A DNA stretch of 64,000 nucleotides from Magicicada septendecula. Taxonomy: Eukaryota > Arthropoda > Insecta > Hemiptera > Cicadidae. Numbering within the stretch: position 1 is the stretch's first letter; each line of letters opens with the position of its first letter. The position numbers and the translations under genes were made by a program. Positions 41,892-53,751 of the stretch are shown here, piece by piece. The stretch spans positions 432,057,528-432,121,527 of the forward strand of contig CM068369.1 in the NCBI GenBank assembly GCA_034769895.1. Direction: 5' to 3'. Below the pieces are notes generated by a model that saw nothing but the letters and a program-made list of their open reading frames with translations, was not told the DNA's origin and did no database searches.

Positions 41892-43538
41892 ATGGATAAT
41901 AACGAGATTGTAGTCGAAATGAGCGAGTCGGCTGGTGTGGGGGAACCAGGGGTTCATTCAACCCCAGTAAATCGATCAAAAGAATTCAGCCTAACTGAAT
42001 CAGCTATAGACGACTCGAGTACTCTATCGACTCCAACCTCAACAAAATGTAATCAAGTAGAAAATGATATGATGAGTGTTATACTAAATCAATTAGAGAA
42101 AATGAACAGTAATTTTAACAATAAATTTGACGTTCAGAACAGTAAATTTGAGGAAATTAGAGATGAAATTAAATAGCAGAATTCAGATTTTAATAAGCAT
42201 ATTAAAGAAATTAATACCCGTTGTGATAGTATTAAAGAACAAGTTTTAAAATCAGTAGACCATAAGTTAGAGAAACAAATCAATGAATTAACAGAACATT
42301 TTGAAAGCAAAATAAATTATGCAAATGAACAAATGACAGATCAAATTAAGATTCAAGTTAAAGAACAGAGTGTAGGGATAGAAAGTAATTGTATTAGTAA
42401 AATTAATGAAAATAATGATGACATAAAAATTAAATTAATAGAGGTAGAGAATGTATGTAAACAATCAATTCAAGAGAGTGTGGGGGTTATGAATAAACAT
42501 AACCTTCAGTATGCAAGTAAATATGATAACAAATTTAGCATGATAGAACAAGATATAATAGAAATTAAAGACGAATTACATGTGGCCGTAAGCCAAAATT
42601 TAAGTAGTGTTGCGGAGCGAGTGTTGTATACTCGCGAAGCAAGAGATGACATAGAACTCGAGCAATTTAATTGTGACAACCGCAGAGTACACCCGATGCA
42701 ATTTTTGAGTAGGGTAAGAGAGTTTAACCGGTTTAATAGTTGTAGTTGGGAGATTAAATTGCTAAAAATCTTAAAGTGTTTCAAGGGTAATTCCGAAATA
42801 TGGGCGAAAGTACATAACACAGAATGGAGTAGTTATGAAAAATTCGAGTTAGCATTCAGAAACAAGTATTGGTCAGAAGAAGACCAGGAAATTTTACATA
42901 GTAAGATCATGGGAACGGGGAATTTTGGGAGAATAAACAACCACTTGACCATGTACGTCATGAAAATATATAATGAAGCAAAGTACCTAGAACCGCCGTT
43001 GCCGTTCCGGTCATTCGTTAGACATATTAGTAAACACCTGCCCAGAGAGGTACAGATAACTTTAATGACGAGAGAGATAGTAGATATAAATGAACTGGAG
43101 AGTATGTTAGATGTGTTACAAAATATTGGGGAACGCGAAGTAGGGAGGCATCCAAATCCACCAACGGTAATAAATAACGATAATTATCATCAATATAGGG
43201 GAACACCAAACTCTTATAGAGGAATGAGGGGAAATAATAACCCTAATTTTAGAGGCGGAATATGGAAATGTTTAAGTTGTGAATATGAGAGAATTATGCT
43301 ATCCGAACAGTATGTTACAGATGCAACAAAGCACGAGATTGCCAACGGAACAACGTGGCACCGAATCAACACCATCAACAACGAGGAGGAGGTAACGACA
43401 GAGGAGGTAGACCTGCAGCGAGAGGGAGAGGAGGATATAACCAAGCCGTGGTGGGTACGTCAATGGAAAACTGAGGCCGACAATGGAAGCGAGGACCCCA
43501 CCATTGTCCACGGAGAACAAGAGGGTCCAGATAGCTGA
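41892..43538 (+). pseudogene. E5 gag
   Basis: One frame runs from ATG 41892 to TGA 43538, broken by TAG at 42174-42176. The N-terminus has the VHSTPV motif and a long coiled coil (about residues 55-230) shared with the non-autonomous ORFs. Then comes a Gypsy-type capsid region (VHPMQFLSRVREFNRFN, EFNRFNSCSWEIKLLK, YEKFELAFRNKYWS). A zinc knuckle follows: CLSC in this frame and CYRCNK…C in the next frame (43313 on), together with an RGG-rich basic tail in that second frame. The knuckle region is therefore frame-shifted. Gag builds the particle and packages RNA. Confidence 0.85.
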
Positions 43539-44778
43539 CGAATATCATAATAATGTTATACAAATGGACATGGCGAAGGAGTTGTTGGAGGAAGATGATA
43601 CAAAAGTTATAGAAAACAAAACTGGATTGACGGAGGTAATCATCACCATAGAAGGTAAGAATTTTAAATCATTGATTGACACAGGGAGTGAAATATCAGT
43701 AGTTTCTGAAAATGTAGTGGGAGAATTGAAAGAAATAAATAAAGATATACCATCATTACCAGTTGCGGGTATAACAGTAGTGGGGGTAACTGGAGTACGT
43801 AGTAAAAGAGTTACTAAACAAGTACAGTTGAATATATTCCTTAATGAAACTGAATTTGAGAACACTTTTTTAGTAGTTAAGGGACTGAGTTTAGATGTAA
43901 TTTTGGGAAATGATTTTTTGGAGAGAAATGGGGCAGTAATAGATTTTAATAAACGGATAGTGGAATTTAATAATGGTAGTGAACCAGTCAGGGTTAATTT
44001 TAAGAGGGTATTAGATGAGGTTAGAGTTACAGGGGTAAAAATGATACAAAAGCGAGTAGACGATGGGGATATAGAAACTAAAGTGAATATATGTCGAGAG
44101 AGTGAGATTGTAGACAATGAGGAGAGAGAGATGCATGTGAGTGATGAGAGAGTATGGGAAGATAGGGCTGATAAATTTTTTAATGAGGGTGGAGTTATAG
44201 GGAGTACTCAACGACAGGAGTTGTGGGCGGTTGTGGAGCGTTATAGAGATGTGTTTGCGGAGTTGTCTGGAAAAGCCAGGAACTATGTATGTGAGCTGAA
44301 GGTTCGAGAGCACTCACCCTACATGCAGAGGAGTTATCCAGTACCATTTTCAAAACGGAGAGCAGTGCAGGAGGAGTTGGATCGAATGATGGAGGGAGAT
44401 ATAATTGAGAGATCGATATCACCTTACTCGAACCCACTGGTGGTGGTAATAAAGAAGGACGGAAAGGTAAGATTATGTTTAGATGCAAGGAGAATAAATA
44501 AGATTATAATACCTGACTGAGAGTCACCGGAACCTATTGAGATTTTTCAGAAATTTAGCGGGGTCAAGTACATGACATCTTTGGATCTAACCGCAGGATA
44601 CTGGCAGGTGCCGTTCGCAGCAGAGAGTCAGAGATATACTGCATTTCTCTTCAATGGTAAGAATTATCAGTTTAAACGTTTGCCATTTGGGCTTAACACT
44701 AGTGTAGCGAGTTTTATTAAGTGTTTAGACAAGATATTACAACCAAAAGACTTTAGATTTTCTGACTGTATATGTTGA
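43483..44778 (+). pseudogene. E5 pol part 1: protease and RT fingers/palm
   Basis: Aspartic protease LIDTGSEISVV with flap region and DVILGNDFLERNG; then RT with VVVIKKDGKVRLCLDARRIN and, after a TGA at 44518-44520 (where RT normally has Arg, IIPDR), YMTSLDLTAGYWQVP (motif A) and KRLPFGLNTSVASFIK (motif B). It overlaps the end of gag in a different frame, as expected for frameshift expression. The frame ends just before the catalytic YVDD. Confidence 0.88.
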
Positions 44779-46858
44779 CGATATATTAATAGCGTCCACA
44801 ACATTCATGGAACATTTAGAGCATATAGAATATGTGTTAGACAAATTACAGAATGGGGGTCTGACAGTTAATTGGGATAAGTCAAAATTTTTACAAACCG
44901 AAATACATTTTTTGGGTTTTATTATAACTCCTGAAGGAATTTTAGCTAACCCTGATAAAGTAGAAGCTATAATGCGCTTTCCCGAGCCTAAGAATATTAA
45001 ACAATTACAAAGTTTTTTGGGTTTGTGCAATTTCTATAGAAAATTCCAGAAAAATTACGCTCAGACAACAGCAAGGTTAAGTGCTGTACTACAGAAAAAT
45101 AAACAATGGAAGTGGGGAGAAAAGGAAAGGGATGCATTCGAGGAGATAAAGAGAAAATTTTCAAATATGATAATGATGAACCATCCTTTCTTAAAAACTT
45201 TTTACTTACAGACTGACGCCAGTAACGTCGCCCTGGGAGCGGAGTTGTACCAGGAGGATGGCGACAGAGAACACCACACGATAGCTTTCACCAGCAGATC
45301 TCTTTTGGCAGCCGAAAGAAATTATACAACTACGGAGAAGGAGCTGCTGAGCATCGTGTTTGCTGTAGGAAAGTTCCGCACCTACATCTTAGGAAATAAG
45401 ACCGTTATCAGGACGGACCACAAGGCACTGTCATTTTTGAACTCCTGCAGGTTAACACATAGTCGTCTAACCAGGTGGGTGTTAGCTTTACAAGAATACA
45501 ACTTTTCCTGGGAATATATAAAGGGGTCAGATAATAAAGTACCAGACACACTGTCCAGAGTAGATATGATAGAAAATAAAACAGGTAGGGACCTTAAACA
45601 GATAGAAATTTTTAGATTAACTAGAGAAGATAGAATTTTTGGTGAGGAGTTAAGGGACATTAAGAATATGCAAAGATCTGAAAATAAATTGGGTAAAATA
45701 ATTGTTAGTTTAGAAACGAATGTAGATGGGTCTGAATATAGTACACGTTTTCAAATATATCAAGGAATTCTATTTAAAAAGGTAGAAGGGGGTGAGCGTG
45801 ATTGGAAACTAGTTATACCAGAAGGGTTGATAAATAAAATTATTTGGGATTGCCATATAAGGTATGGGCATTTCGGGGCAAAAAAGTGTACGAATGTTTT
45901 AAAAGAATCATGTGTTTTTAAGAATATGGAGAGGCGAGTACGGATGTTATTACGGGTATGTGATTTATGTCAGAGGTCTAAGGTAGTGAATTATAGAGTA
46001 GAAGGGGAATTGAATTATATTAAGGTAGAGAGACCGTTTGATTTAGTTGCTGTAGATTTATATGGGCCATTACCCAAAGGTAGGGGTGGAGTAATGTATG
46101 TTTTTGTTGTATTAGACACGTTTTCTAAGTATGTTAGATTATATAGTATCAAGAGAGCGACGAGCAGAGTGCCAAGCGAGAAGATAACGAGAGATTATAT
46201 GGTGAATATAGGTAAACCGAAGATCATTTTATCCGATCATGGACCCCAATTTATCAGCGGCAAGTGGCGATAGATGCTTGGGTGGGAAGGCATCATACCC
46301 AAGCATACGGCAGTTTACCATCCACAGTCCAACCAGGCAGAACGGGTGGTGAGAGAGATTGGTAGGATATTTCGGGCATATTGTCACGCCAAGCACACAG
46401 AATGGCCATCCTACGTTAAGAAAGTAGAGGAGTGGCTGAATAGTACCACCCATGAATCCACCGGATTTACGCCGTATGAATTAATAAAAGGAACAAGCCC
46501 ACCTAGGATATTGGAACAACTTTTTAACTATCCACCAGAAAATCAACCTATAGACGTGAATATGAAGATCCGACTAGCAAATGAAAATTTACTCACAAAA
46601 GGAGAGAGGAGAAAGCAGAGACATGATGCCAAAGGTAAGTGGACTAAATATGAGGTAGGGCAATTAGTATTGGTAAGGAGACACGATTTGTCAAGCGCAC
46701 AGGATAAAGAGATAAAGAAGTTTTTCTTATTATATGAGGGACCATATGAAATTGTAGAAGTAAAGATGAGTAATGCGTACGTGTTACGCAACCCAGCAAC
46801 GCAGGAGTTAGTAAGTACACAAAATGCGACGAACTTGAAGTTGTATCGGTCACAGTAA
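44757..46858 (+). pseudogene. E5 pol part 2: RT thumb, RNase H, integrase
   Basis: This continues one base out of frame from part 1: YVDDILIAS at 44771, HFLGFIITPEGI, LQSFLGLCNFYRKF, RNase H (LQTDASNVALGAEL, TEKELLSIVFAVGKF, IRTDHKALSFL, GSDNKVPDTLSR), integrase HHCC finger, VAVDLYGPLP and LSDHGPQFIS. A TAG at 46271-46273 interrupts the integrase after GKWR (E1 has Gln there); the frame then continues with SNQAERVVREI and ends at TAA 46856-46858. Confidence 0.9.
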
Positions 46859-46891
46859 GTGTTTGAATTTTAAGGTATTATTTTGTTTCAG

Positions 46892-47079
46892 AAGGGACTC
46901 TCCCCCATTTTCGGGCGGTCACGACCTCACCAGTCCTGATCGTGGTTTTCGGCACTGGGAGGCGGACCATGGTTGGCGGAACTTCCTTCGGGTGGTGAAA
47001 CAACAATGGTCCGGCTCCACAAAATTGGTTGAGAGTAGAAATTTCACCAGCTTGTTGAACGGGGAGGGGGACCCCTAAG
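46892..47079 (+). other. Exon-like block A of E5 with paired RNA arms
   Basis: Acceptor-like TTTTGTTTCAG before 46892 and donor-like AAG|GTATGTG after 47079 (188 nt). Hairpin CACGA/TCGTG (46920-46944) and GGACCAT…ATGGTCC; closing arms CTCTCCCCC and GGGGAGGGGG. It is the counterpart of E1 1255-1445. Confidence 0.5.
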
Positions 47080-47524
47080 GTATGTGTTATACAATATTTT
47101 TTTTTACACTCAAGGTGCACCTTACCACATAACAACATTGCCTAGGTGTGTAAATAAATAATTTTAGTGAGGCAGTGTGTTCAAACAAAATTTATTCTTT
47201 ATGTAATAAAATTTATTATGTAATAATAAAATGTAACAAGGTCACGAGTAAATAGAATTTGAAAATGAAATTAAAATTGTAAGTTATATAATTTTGGTAA
47301 ATCTAAAAAGTGAATTGTTTATTTTCATGTAATGACAACAACGTTAAGTGTGAATAGATTAATTTAAGTGACTAAGTAAATATTTTGTTGTACTTATTAT
47401 TTTATGTTAATGAAGGTCAACGTAGGGAAAGTTAAGAAAGAAATGTATGAGGTTAAAACACAACCAAGACTAGAAATGTCATGTAATGTAAATTGTTAAT
47501 TTTAAACAAAAATATATTTTACTT

Positions 47525-47702
47525 GTGATTCCCCAACTTTTCGGGCGGTCACAGCCTCACCAAACCCTGACCGTGGAATTGGTTTAGCTTTAACAGCTAT
47601 GGTTGGGGCTCATTGCATCACGTTCTGCCTTAACTGGCCATAGCTGTTATCGTTGTAAAGGTGAATTTAGAAATTGACAGGGGGGTAATTCAGGGGAATC
47701 AC
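47525..47702 (+). ncRNA. Multi-branched RNA structure (block B) in E5
   Basis: Outer arms GTGATTCCCC (47525-47534) and GGGGAATCAC (47693-47702); hairpin CACAG/CCGTG with one mismatch; hairpin AACAGCTATGG/CCATAGCTGTT (47592-47602 with 47638-47648). Confidence 0.72.
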
Positions 47703-47704
47703 CA

Positions 47705-47959
47705 AATTATGGAACAGCGGCTGCCACTCTGTTCGAGTAGGAACAGCAAGGCCAGGTGGTAGACCCGCATTAGGGGCATATAATTTGTACATTTAGATAT
47801 TATGATATCTAGTTTTTTAAAGATGTAACGCAGAAGCAAGGACAAGGAGATGACAAAATTCCTCCAAAACTTCAGTCCTTGTGGAAGCAACTGGACGCCA
47901 CAGTCCAGGGGGGGTCATAGTGTGTGTGTGTGGCAGGGAGGTTACCCAGGGGGGGTAAC
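47705..47959 (+). ncRNA. Downstream conserved helices of E5
   Basis: GGAACAG…CTGTTC, CAAGGAC/GTCCTTG (47837-47843 with 47875-47881) and GTTACCC/GGGTAAC (47941-47947 with 47953-47959). Confidence 0.65.
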
Positions 47960-48937
47960 GAATTAAAAATTTGTTGTATTTTAATAATGATGACTCGCTA
48001 CTGAGATAACTAAATAATTTTGTTTTGATTTAAGGAATGGGTGTATAGATGTTCCTTATATTGTGTTTATTATGTCTTATTGTATTAATTGAATGTAGTT
48101 GTTAGGAATAAGGATTATAAACATATAATGATATTTTATAGGATAAGTTTTCTATGTGTTTAAAGATTTTAGATAAATAATAAAATAAATTTGAGATAAT
48201 TAGAATTTTCAATGGGTTATAAAAGATAGAAGTTGGGTGATAGTAATTGTTTAAGTAAGATATTTGAGTCAGTCCAAGTTGAATATAGATGGGTGTTAGG
48301 CAGAATAAGAGATGAAATACAAGTAATATAGAATTTGAATATTGATAGTGACACAGTAGCTATGGGGAAATATGTAGATTAATGATTGTTATATTGAGGT
48401 AATAAATAAGTGGAGATTTTGTAGGTGAAAGTGAGGTAATGGGAGAGTAATTATTAGGTAAGTGGGAATTTTGTAAGAGGAGGTGGTGTGGTAGGAGTCC
48501 AACGAAAGGTGTTGGGATGGGAAGGGACCGTTTAGCGCCGGAAAGGGTGTCCGGGAACCAGATAAGGGAATGAGCTTTGGGAGGGAACACACATCCTGAG
48601 TACAAAGGGGTTGAGAGTATTTTGTGATAAGGGTAGAATGATGCGATCTGAGTTAAAGTAGTAAGTAGTTAGAGGTAGAGAAGGGTTGGTAGATTTTTTG
48701 GTAGATGGGTGTCATACTAGTTAAAGAATTTGTAAGTGGGCGTTAGAGTCATAAAAGGGGTAAGATTATGGGTAAATGCCAAGTTGATAAAGTGAATTAT
48801 AATGAATAACTGAGAATCACCCAAATTCAGAAAATGGAATAATAAAAATAAAATGTTATGGTAAAAAAAAAAAAAAAATTATTTTTTATTGGGGAAATTA
48901 ATTAATAAAAGTTCAATGGAGATTAAAATGTAATTTT
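47960..48937 (+). other. E5 3' non-coding region, first part
   Basis: AT-rich, alignable to E1 2728-3720. No gene. Confidence 0.65.
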
Positions 48938-50454
48938 ACTTCCATATTCCTTAAGGAATGGAAGTATGGTGATGGCAAAAAAAATCGTGTTCGAGATTAT
49001 TGCAGATGATTCTACTACACTCAAAACATGAAAAAAAGTCGTTTTCCGAAAAGTGTCTGTGTGTGTGTCTGTCTGTCTGTCTGTCTATGTGTCTGTCTGT
49101 GTGTCTGCTAGTAGATTTTTTTTCTATGGCAAACGATAACTGCCGCAAATTCAAACAGAATCAAATAATTTTTTGCATGCAGCCCTGATTTGCAGAGTAC
49201 TCGCGACCTATTGTTTTTGGTGAAGATCGGTTGAGGGAAAGGGGTAGTTTACCTGCAACGGTTTTTTTTTAGCAAGGGTAATTTTGTTTGTTTGGCAAAT
49301 GATAACAGCCGCAAATTCAAACAGAATCAAATAATGTTTCGCATACAGCCCTGAATTGTAGAGTTCTCAAGATCTGTTGATTTTGGTGAAGATCGGTTAA
49401 GGGAAAGGGGTAGTTTACCAGTAACGTTTTATGTTTTAACAAGGGTATATCCTATGGCAAACGATAACAGCCGCAAATTCAAACAGAATCAAAAGATTAT
49501 TTGCATACAGCCCTAAATTGTAGAGTTCTCAAGACCTATTGTTTTTGGTGAAGTTCGGTTGAGGGAAAGGGGTAGTTTACCTGCAACGTTTTTTTAACAA
49601 GGGTATTTTCTATGGCAAACGATAACAGCCGCAAATTCAAACAGAATCAAATAATGTTTTGCATACAGCCCTGATTTGTAGAGTACTCAAGACCTATTGT
49701 TTTTGGTGAAGATCGGTTAAGGGAAAGGGGTAGTTTACCTGTAACGTTTTATGTTTTAACAAGGGTATTTCCTATGGCAAACGATAACAGCCGCAAATTC
49801 AAACAGAATCAAAAGATTATTTGCATACAGCCCTAAATTGTAGAGTTCTCAAGACCTATTGTTTTTGGTGAAGATCGGTTGAGGGAAAGGGGTAGTTTAC
49901 CTGCAACGTTTTTTTAACAAGGGTATTTTCTATGGCAAACGATAACAGCCGCAAATTCAAACAGAATCAAATAATGTTTTGCATACAGCCCTGATTTGTA
50001 GAGTACTCAAGACCTATTGTTTTTGGTGAAGATCGGTTAAGGGGAAGGGGTAGTTTACCTGCAACGTTTTTTTTATCAAGCGTATTTTCTATGGAAAACG
50101 ATAACAGCCGCAAATTCAAACAGAATCAAACAATTTTTTGCATACGTCCCTGAATTGTAGAGGTCTCGATGACTTTCGATTTTGGTGAAGATCGGTTAAG
50201 GGGAAGAGGTAGTTTACCTGCAACCTTTTACGTTTTAACAAGAGTAAAGTACTTGAAAATTTATTTAAACTTTTTGAAACAATGGTAATTGTTAAAAATA
50301 AAATAATTTTGTTGCCAGGCAATAAAATTATAATTTTTTCATTTTAATGTAATATAATATTTTTCATTTAATACAGCAATAAAAAGGCAAGTAAGACACA
50401 GCCTGGCTGTTTGGCTGAAAATGATTTTAAATATAAATCTTAGAATATGGAAGT
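48938..50454. mobile_element. 1.5-kb TIR element with seven 160-bp internal repeats, inside E5
   Basis: Absent from the same place in E1. Perfect 12-bp terminal inverted repeats ACTTCCATATTC / GAATATGGAAGT (48938-48949, 50443-50454), the left one extended into a palindrome with AATGGAAGT. It contains a CTGT/GTGT-rich run (49056-49110) and a tandem array. No coding and no clear target duplication. Confidence 0.75.
49130..50245. repeat. Tandem array, seven copies of about 160 bp
   Basis: GCCGCAAATTCAAACAGAAT recurs near 49142, 49308, 49469, 49628, 49789, 49947 and 50107, spacing 158-166 bp. Each unit also has GGTGAAGATCGGTT and GGGGTAGTTTACC. Confidence 0.95.
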
Positions 50455-50954
50455 CATGTATGGTTCTCCATACCGATATTTTATAATTTTATATGCAAAT
50501 TTAAAGATATAAAGTGTGTAATTTTTGGTCAAACGTAAATGCAAATTGTTTACTTTAGGGTAACAATAACAATGTGAATTATGAATGTACTATGTTTTAT
50601 TATGTTTGTTAGTGTTTAAGAGACTTTTATGAATTTAAGTATTTTAGATGCAAATTGGGGATGAGAGAGATGTGTAATATGGTAATGGGAAATGTTTATT
50701 TAAATTCTGATGGGAATCAGGGCAATAATTTTGAATTTTGGGATAAAAGTTAACAAGAGAAAGTAGACAGAATGAGATTATGGAATTTTAAAATGGGTAT
50801 CATGTTGTGTTGTTAGGTATTCATATATATGTTAGAGGTGAAGAGGAAAAACCAGTGCTTCTTAACGCAAACCAGCACCGTTAAGGGGAAACAGATCAGT
50901 TGGGGATATGGTGTTGTATAAGGCCACTAGTTGATATTTGATTTGTTGTTTCAG
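50455..50954 (+). other. E5 3' non-coding region, last part
   Basis: Alignable to E1 3770-4037. It contains GCAAACCAGCACCGTTAAGG and GGGGATATGGTGTTGTA, conserved in all sense copies. Confidence 0.65.
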
Positions 50955-51101
50955 TGTTTGGTGATGCTGTGGCGGCAGTCCTGAGCTGGCCAGCGCGTCA
51001 GAGCAGGGGCGTTAAGTATCTGTCTGACTTTATGGTGTTGGGATCTCGAGAGAGAAGTCCAGTATTGTCATTCAGGTGCGGTCACAGTCACTGGACCAAG
51101 G
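50955..51101 (+). other. 147-nt exon-like module in E5
   Basis: Acceptor TTGTTGTTTCAG before, donor AAGG|GTGAGT after; 147 nt, open in the same frame as in E1 (LSWPARQSRG, CGHSHWTK). Immediately after the donor the frame meets a stop that E1 lacks, so conservation of the open frame is better inside the module than outside. Confidence 0.55.
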
Positions 51102-51187
51102 GTGAGTTAATTATATTTGTTTGTAAACCGTAAAGGGGGTTGTGGCGACATATCCTGGCTGATCCCTTTAGCAAGTATGAGTGTGTC

Positions 51188-51235
51188 AATGAGAGTTTTT
51201 ATGCTTCGGCATAAAACCTCTCATTGAGGGGGTAT
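51188..51235 (+). promoter_or_regulatory. Hairpin plus polypurine tract before E5 3' LTR
   Basis: AATGAGAG/CTCTCATT with inner TTTTATGC-UUCG-GCATAAAA, then GAGGGGGTAT. The loop is a C(UUCG)G tetraloop. Confidence 0.82.
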
Positions 51236-51999
51236 TGTAACGGGACATTTTGGCCTACCCGGGGAAATAGATAAATTTGTATTTACATAAAAGTGAATTA
51301 GCATTTTTTACGATAATTTTGGGGAAACATAAACAGAAAGGTAAATTTTATCGGTAGCAACAGTGGTAGCACTGCTTGTGAAATTATTCATGAAAATTAT
51401 AAAGACGAAATAAACAACCAGCGGAATTGAGTCAAGGTCTGTTCCAGTCACTTTAAACGGTAAACAAGTTATGTAATAACATCAGACCATGTGACGTCAA
51501 CATCTTACGTCAGAGACAATCCCCGCTGTGGAATGCTGGGCATATAAGCCAAAACCGTATACTGGCGTAGTTACGAACTCAGAACAATGAAACTTGGTAA
51601 ACAACCGCGGCCACTTTACAAAATAGTGCCGTTTGTCTCGCCCCAGTCTAAATTCAACACTCGCGCGAGTGGTACATAAAAGTTCCGGAACGTAAATCGC
51701 GGGCGCCCGCAACATATAAAATGTGAATAATATATCTAAAATATGATTTAACAATAGAAATACATACTTAAAATGTGATTAACAGTTTTATTTACATTAA
51801 TACAGTTCAGAAATTATGATTTAAAGGAAAGTGCGCACGTAAAGAAATGTGACGTCGTTTGGACTCAAACTCAGCTAAGTAGTCTACAAGAATGAAAACA
51901 AAACTTTCAATTATGATTTAAATACTCAAAATTGTAAAATTCACATTCAAATATTTTCACGATTAATAGAGAGAGCTCTTAGAATCCTGGGGTAGATAT
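51236..51999 (+). repeat. E5 3' LTR, truncated
   Basis: Matches 40403-41168 with scattered substitutions, then changes to E6-type sequence at the position of the GT microsatellite. About 510 bp are missing from this side. Confidence 0.88.
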
Positions 52000-52003
52000 A
52001 TGT

Positions 52004-52221
52004 TGTGATGGTACAATTCTGGTACAATCCTAAATTTATAAAAACATGGTACAAAAGACCATAATTACATCGTCATCGGACCACGGGTGAGTTATTGATT
52101 TCTTTTTACATAAATTGTAAGGGGGTTGTGGCGACATATCCTGGCTGATCCCTTTAGGAAGTACGAATGTGTCAATGAAAGTTTTTATGCTTCGGCACAA
52201 AATCTTTCATTGAGGGGGTTT
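52004..52221 (+). mobile_element. E6a: internally deleted LTR element piece
   Basis: The first 64 bases of an E6-type LTR (TGTGATGGTACAATTCTGG…CCATAATTA) are joined directly to the last about 150 bases of an internal region (GGACCACGGGTGAG, GGGGGTTGTGGCGACATATC) with its hairpin (AATGAAAG/CTTTCATT around TTCGG) and polypurine tract. It shares the next LTR with E6. Confidence 0.75.
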
Positions 52222-53012
52222 TGTGAATTCTGGTACAATCCTAAATTTATAAAAACATGGTACAAAAGACCATAATTATTGTATTTATTTATTTTAACAA
52301 TTATTTGGTAATTGCACAGATAATCCCTATAAAGTTTTGGTGAGTGGACTATATAATGTTTTATAAAACGCAGATGGGAATTGACAGGATTTCGACCGCT
52401 TTCATTGTAAAACGGCAAAACATAGCAAAAAATCGTGTGTCACATATAGCAATAACGAGACTAGCCCTGATGACGTCAGCGGAAGGAATGCACATTTCTG
52501 TAAACAACTCGAGGCTGTAAACAACGAACAAAAGCCTGGTGACGTAGTTTTTGCCCCACCAACGCAATGTTAAAAAAGACTCTGTGTCATTTTCGCCTAG
52601 ACAGTGAACGTAGCCGGCCGGCAGGGATTCACTAAGAGTGAATTTATAACTTTTACACCACCAAAAGTGGTTAAATAACTATTTTAAAAATATCAGAAAT
52701 GTTGGGGAAGTAACCATTCGAACAGGTGTCATCGGCCAGTGGATCGTCGAACTACGTGCGGTTAGAATCTGCCCAAAGTGTTTTCGAGGGTGGACACAAC
52801 GGTGTGGGCTCGAAATCGAAGTAAAAAAGGAACAGATTGTGCACGATAGACGGATCCTAGCAGTGCGGTGAGACCTGTCCGATATTTTGGTGAGATCGTT
52901 CCAATATTTTTTTTATTATTCAAATACATCAACATCATTGTGTAATAATGACCAATTCAAAACTCATTCAATAATGAGCTCATAAAATAAAACTGTACCA
53001 GAGAGAGGGAGA

Positions 53013-53084
<72 letters not shown>

Positions 53085-53501
53085 CCTAAATAATTTAAGT
53101 GCTGGGTTGTGCAGGTACTGTTTAGCATATTATACTATATTTTATTATGTTATTACCAATGTTTATTTTGGAGGGTTAAAAAACCTGTAATACTTATTAA
53201 TGTTCAGATAAATGGGAACACGCCCCGAGGCATAAAAATGTGCATGTTTGGCACAATTTGTTTTTTGTAATAATATATGGGAATATGTGATTTGAATTGG
53301 TCATTGGTAAAAAATACAAGTAAGAGTGAATTATTTCAGGTACATTTCGTTATTACTGGTTCGTTTAACACAAATTTTGGATCTAATAAAGGTAAGCCTA
53401 ATATCATATGTTGTTGCACAGATTTCCATCATGGCGCCCGATAATTATTCAATGTTTAATTGCTAGGTAAATTTTATGTGACACTAATTTGTAGCTTCAC
53501 A
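52222..53501 (+). repeat. E6 LTR (shared with E6a)
   Basis: TGTGAATTCTGG…TTCACA, 1280 bp. It contains a GA microsatellite (52997-53081), ATCATGGCGCCCGA near 53430 and a donor-like AAAGGTAAGCC. It is more diverged from the other LTRs in its first half. Confidence 0.85.
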
Positions 53502-53503
53502 TT

Positions 53504-53525
53504 TGGCTCCCGTAGTAACAGGGAC
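53504..53525 (+). promoter_or_regulatory. E6 primer binding site
   Basis: TGGCTCCCG…CAGGGAC, about 22 bases: same outer parts as the other sites with a longer centre. Confidence 0.65.
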
Positions 53526-53751
53526 TCGATATAAAATATAATTTTATGTTGAGTACACCTACCAGGAAAGCGGAATGTTTACCTGAAGTAATTGCGAAAG
53601 TACGCAAATACGTGCGTAAGATAGGGTTATTGCGTTTACTTGTACTGTTGACAATGAGTGTGTTAGGTGTTTTGGTTGTATGTGTGTAATTATGGGTTAA
53701 TAGTGGTTTTTTATATATAAAGGATATATTATAAATACATTTTTTTTTAAC

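Larger units (their letters stand above)
40403..51999 (+). mobile_element. E5: autonomous-type Ty3/Gypsy retrotransposon, degenerate
   Basis: 5' LTR 40403-41681, primer binding site, gag 41892-43538, pol 43483-46858 (protease, RT, RNase H, integrase), a 4.4-kb 3' non-coding region and the 3' LTR from 51236. The 3' LTR is cut at about 51999 by E6-type sequence. The shared LTR parts differ at roughly 2-3% by eye, so it is older than E3. Coding lesions: TAG in gag, a frame change near the zinc knuckle, TGA in RT, a frameshift before YVDD and TAG in integrase. Confidence 0.92.

Noticed and set aside
49130..50245. Regularly spaced repeats considered as a CRISPR array
   Set aside because: Units are contiguous 160-bp tandem repeats without unique spacers, in a eukaryotic genome.
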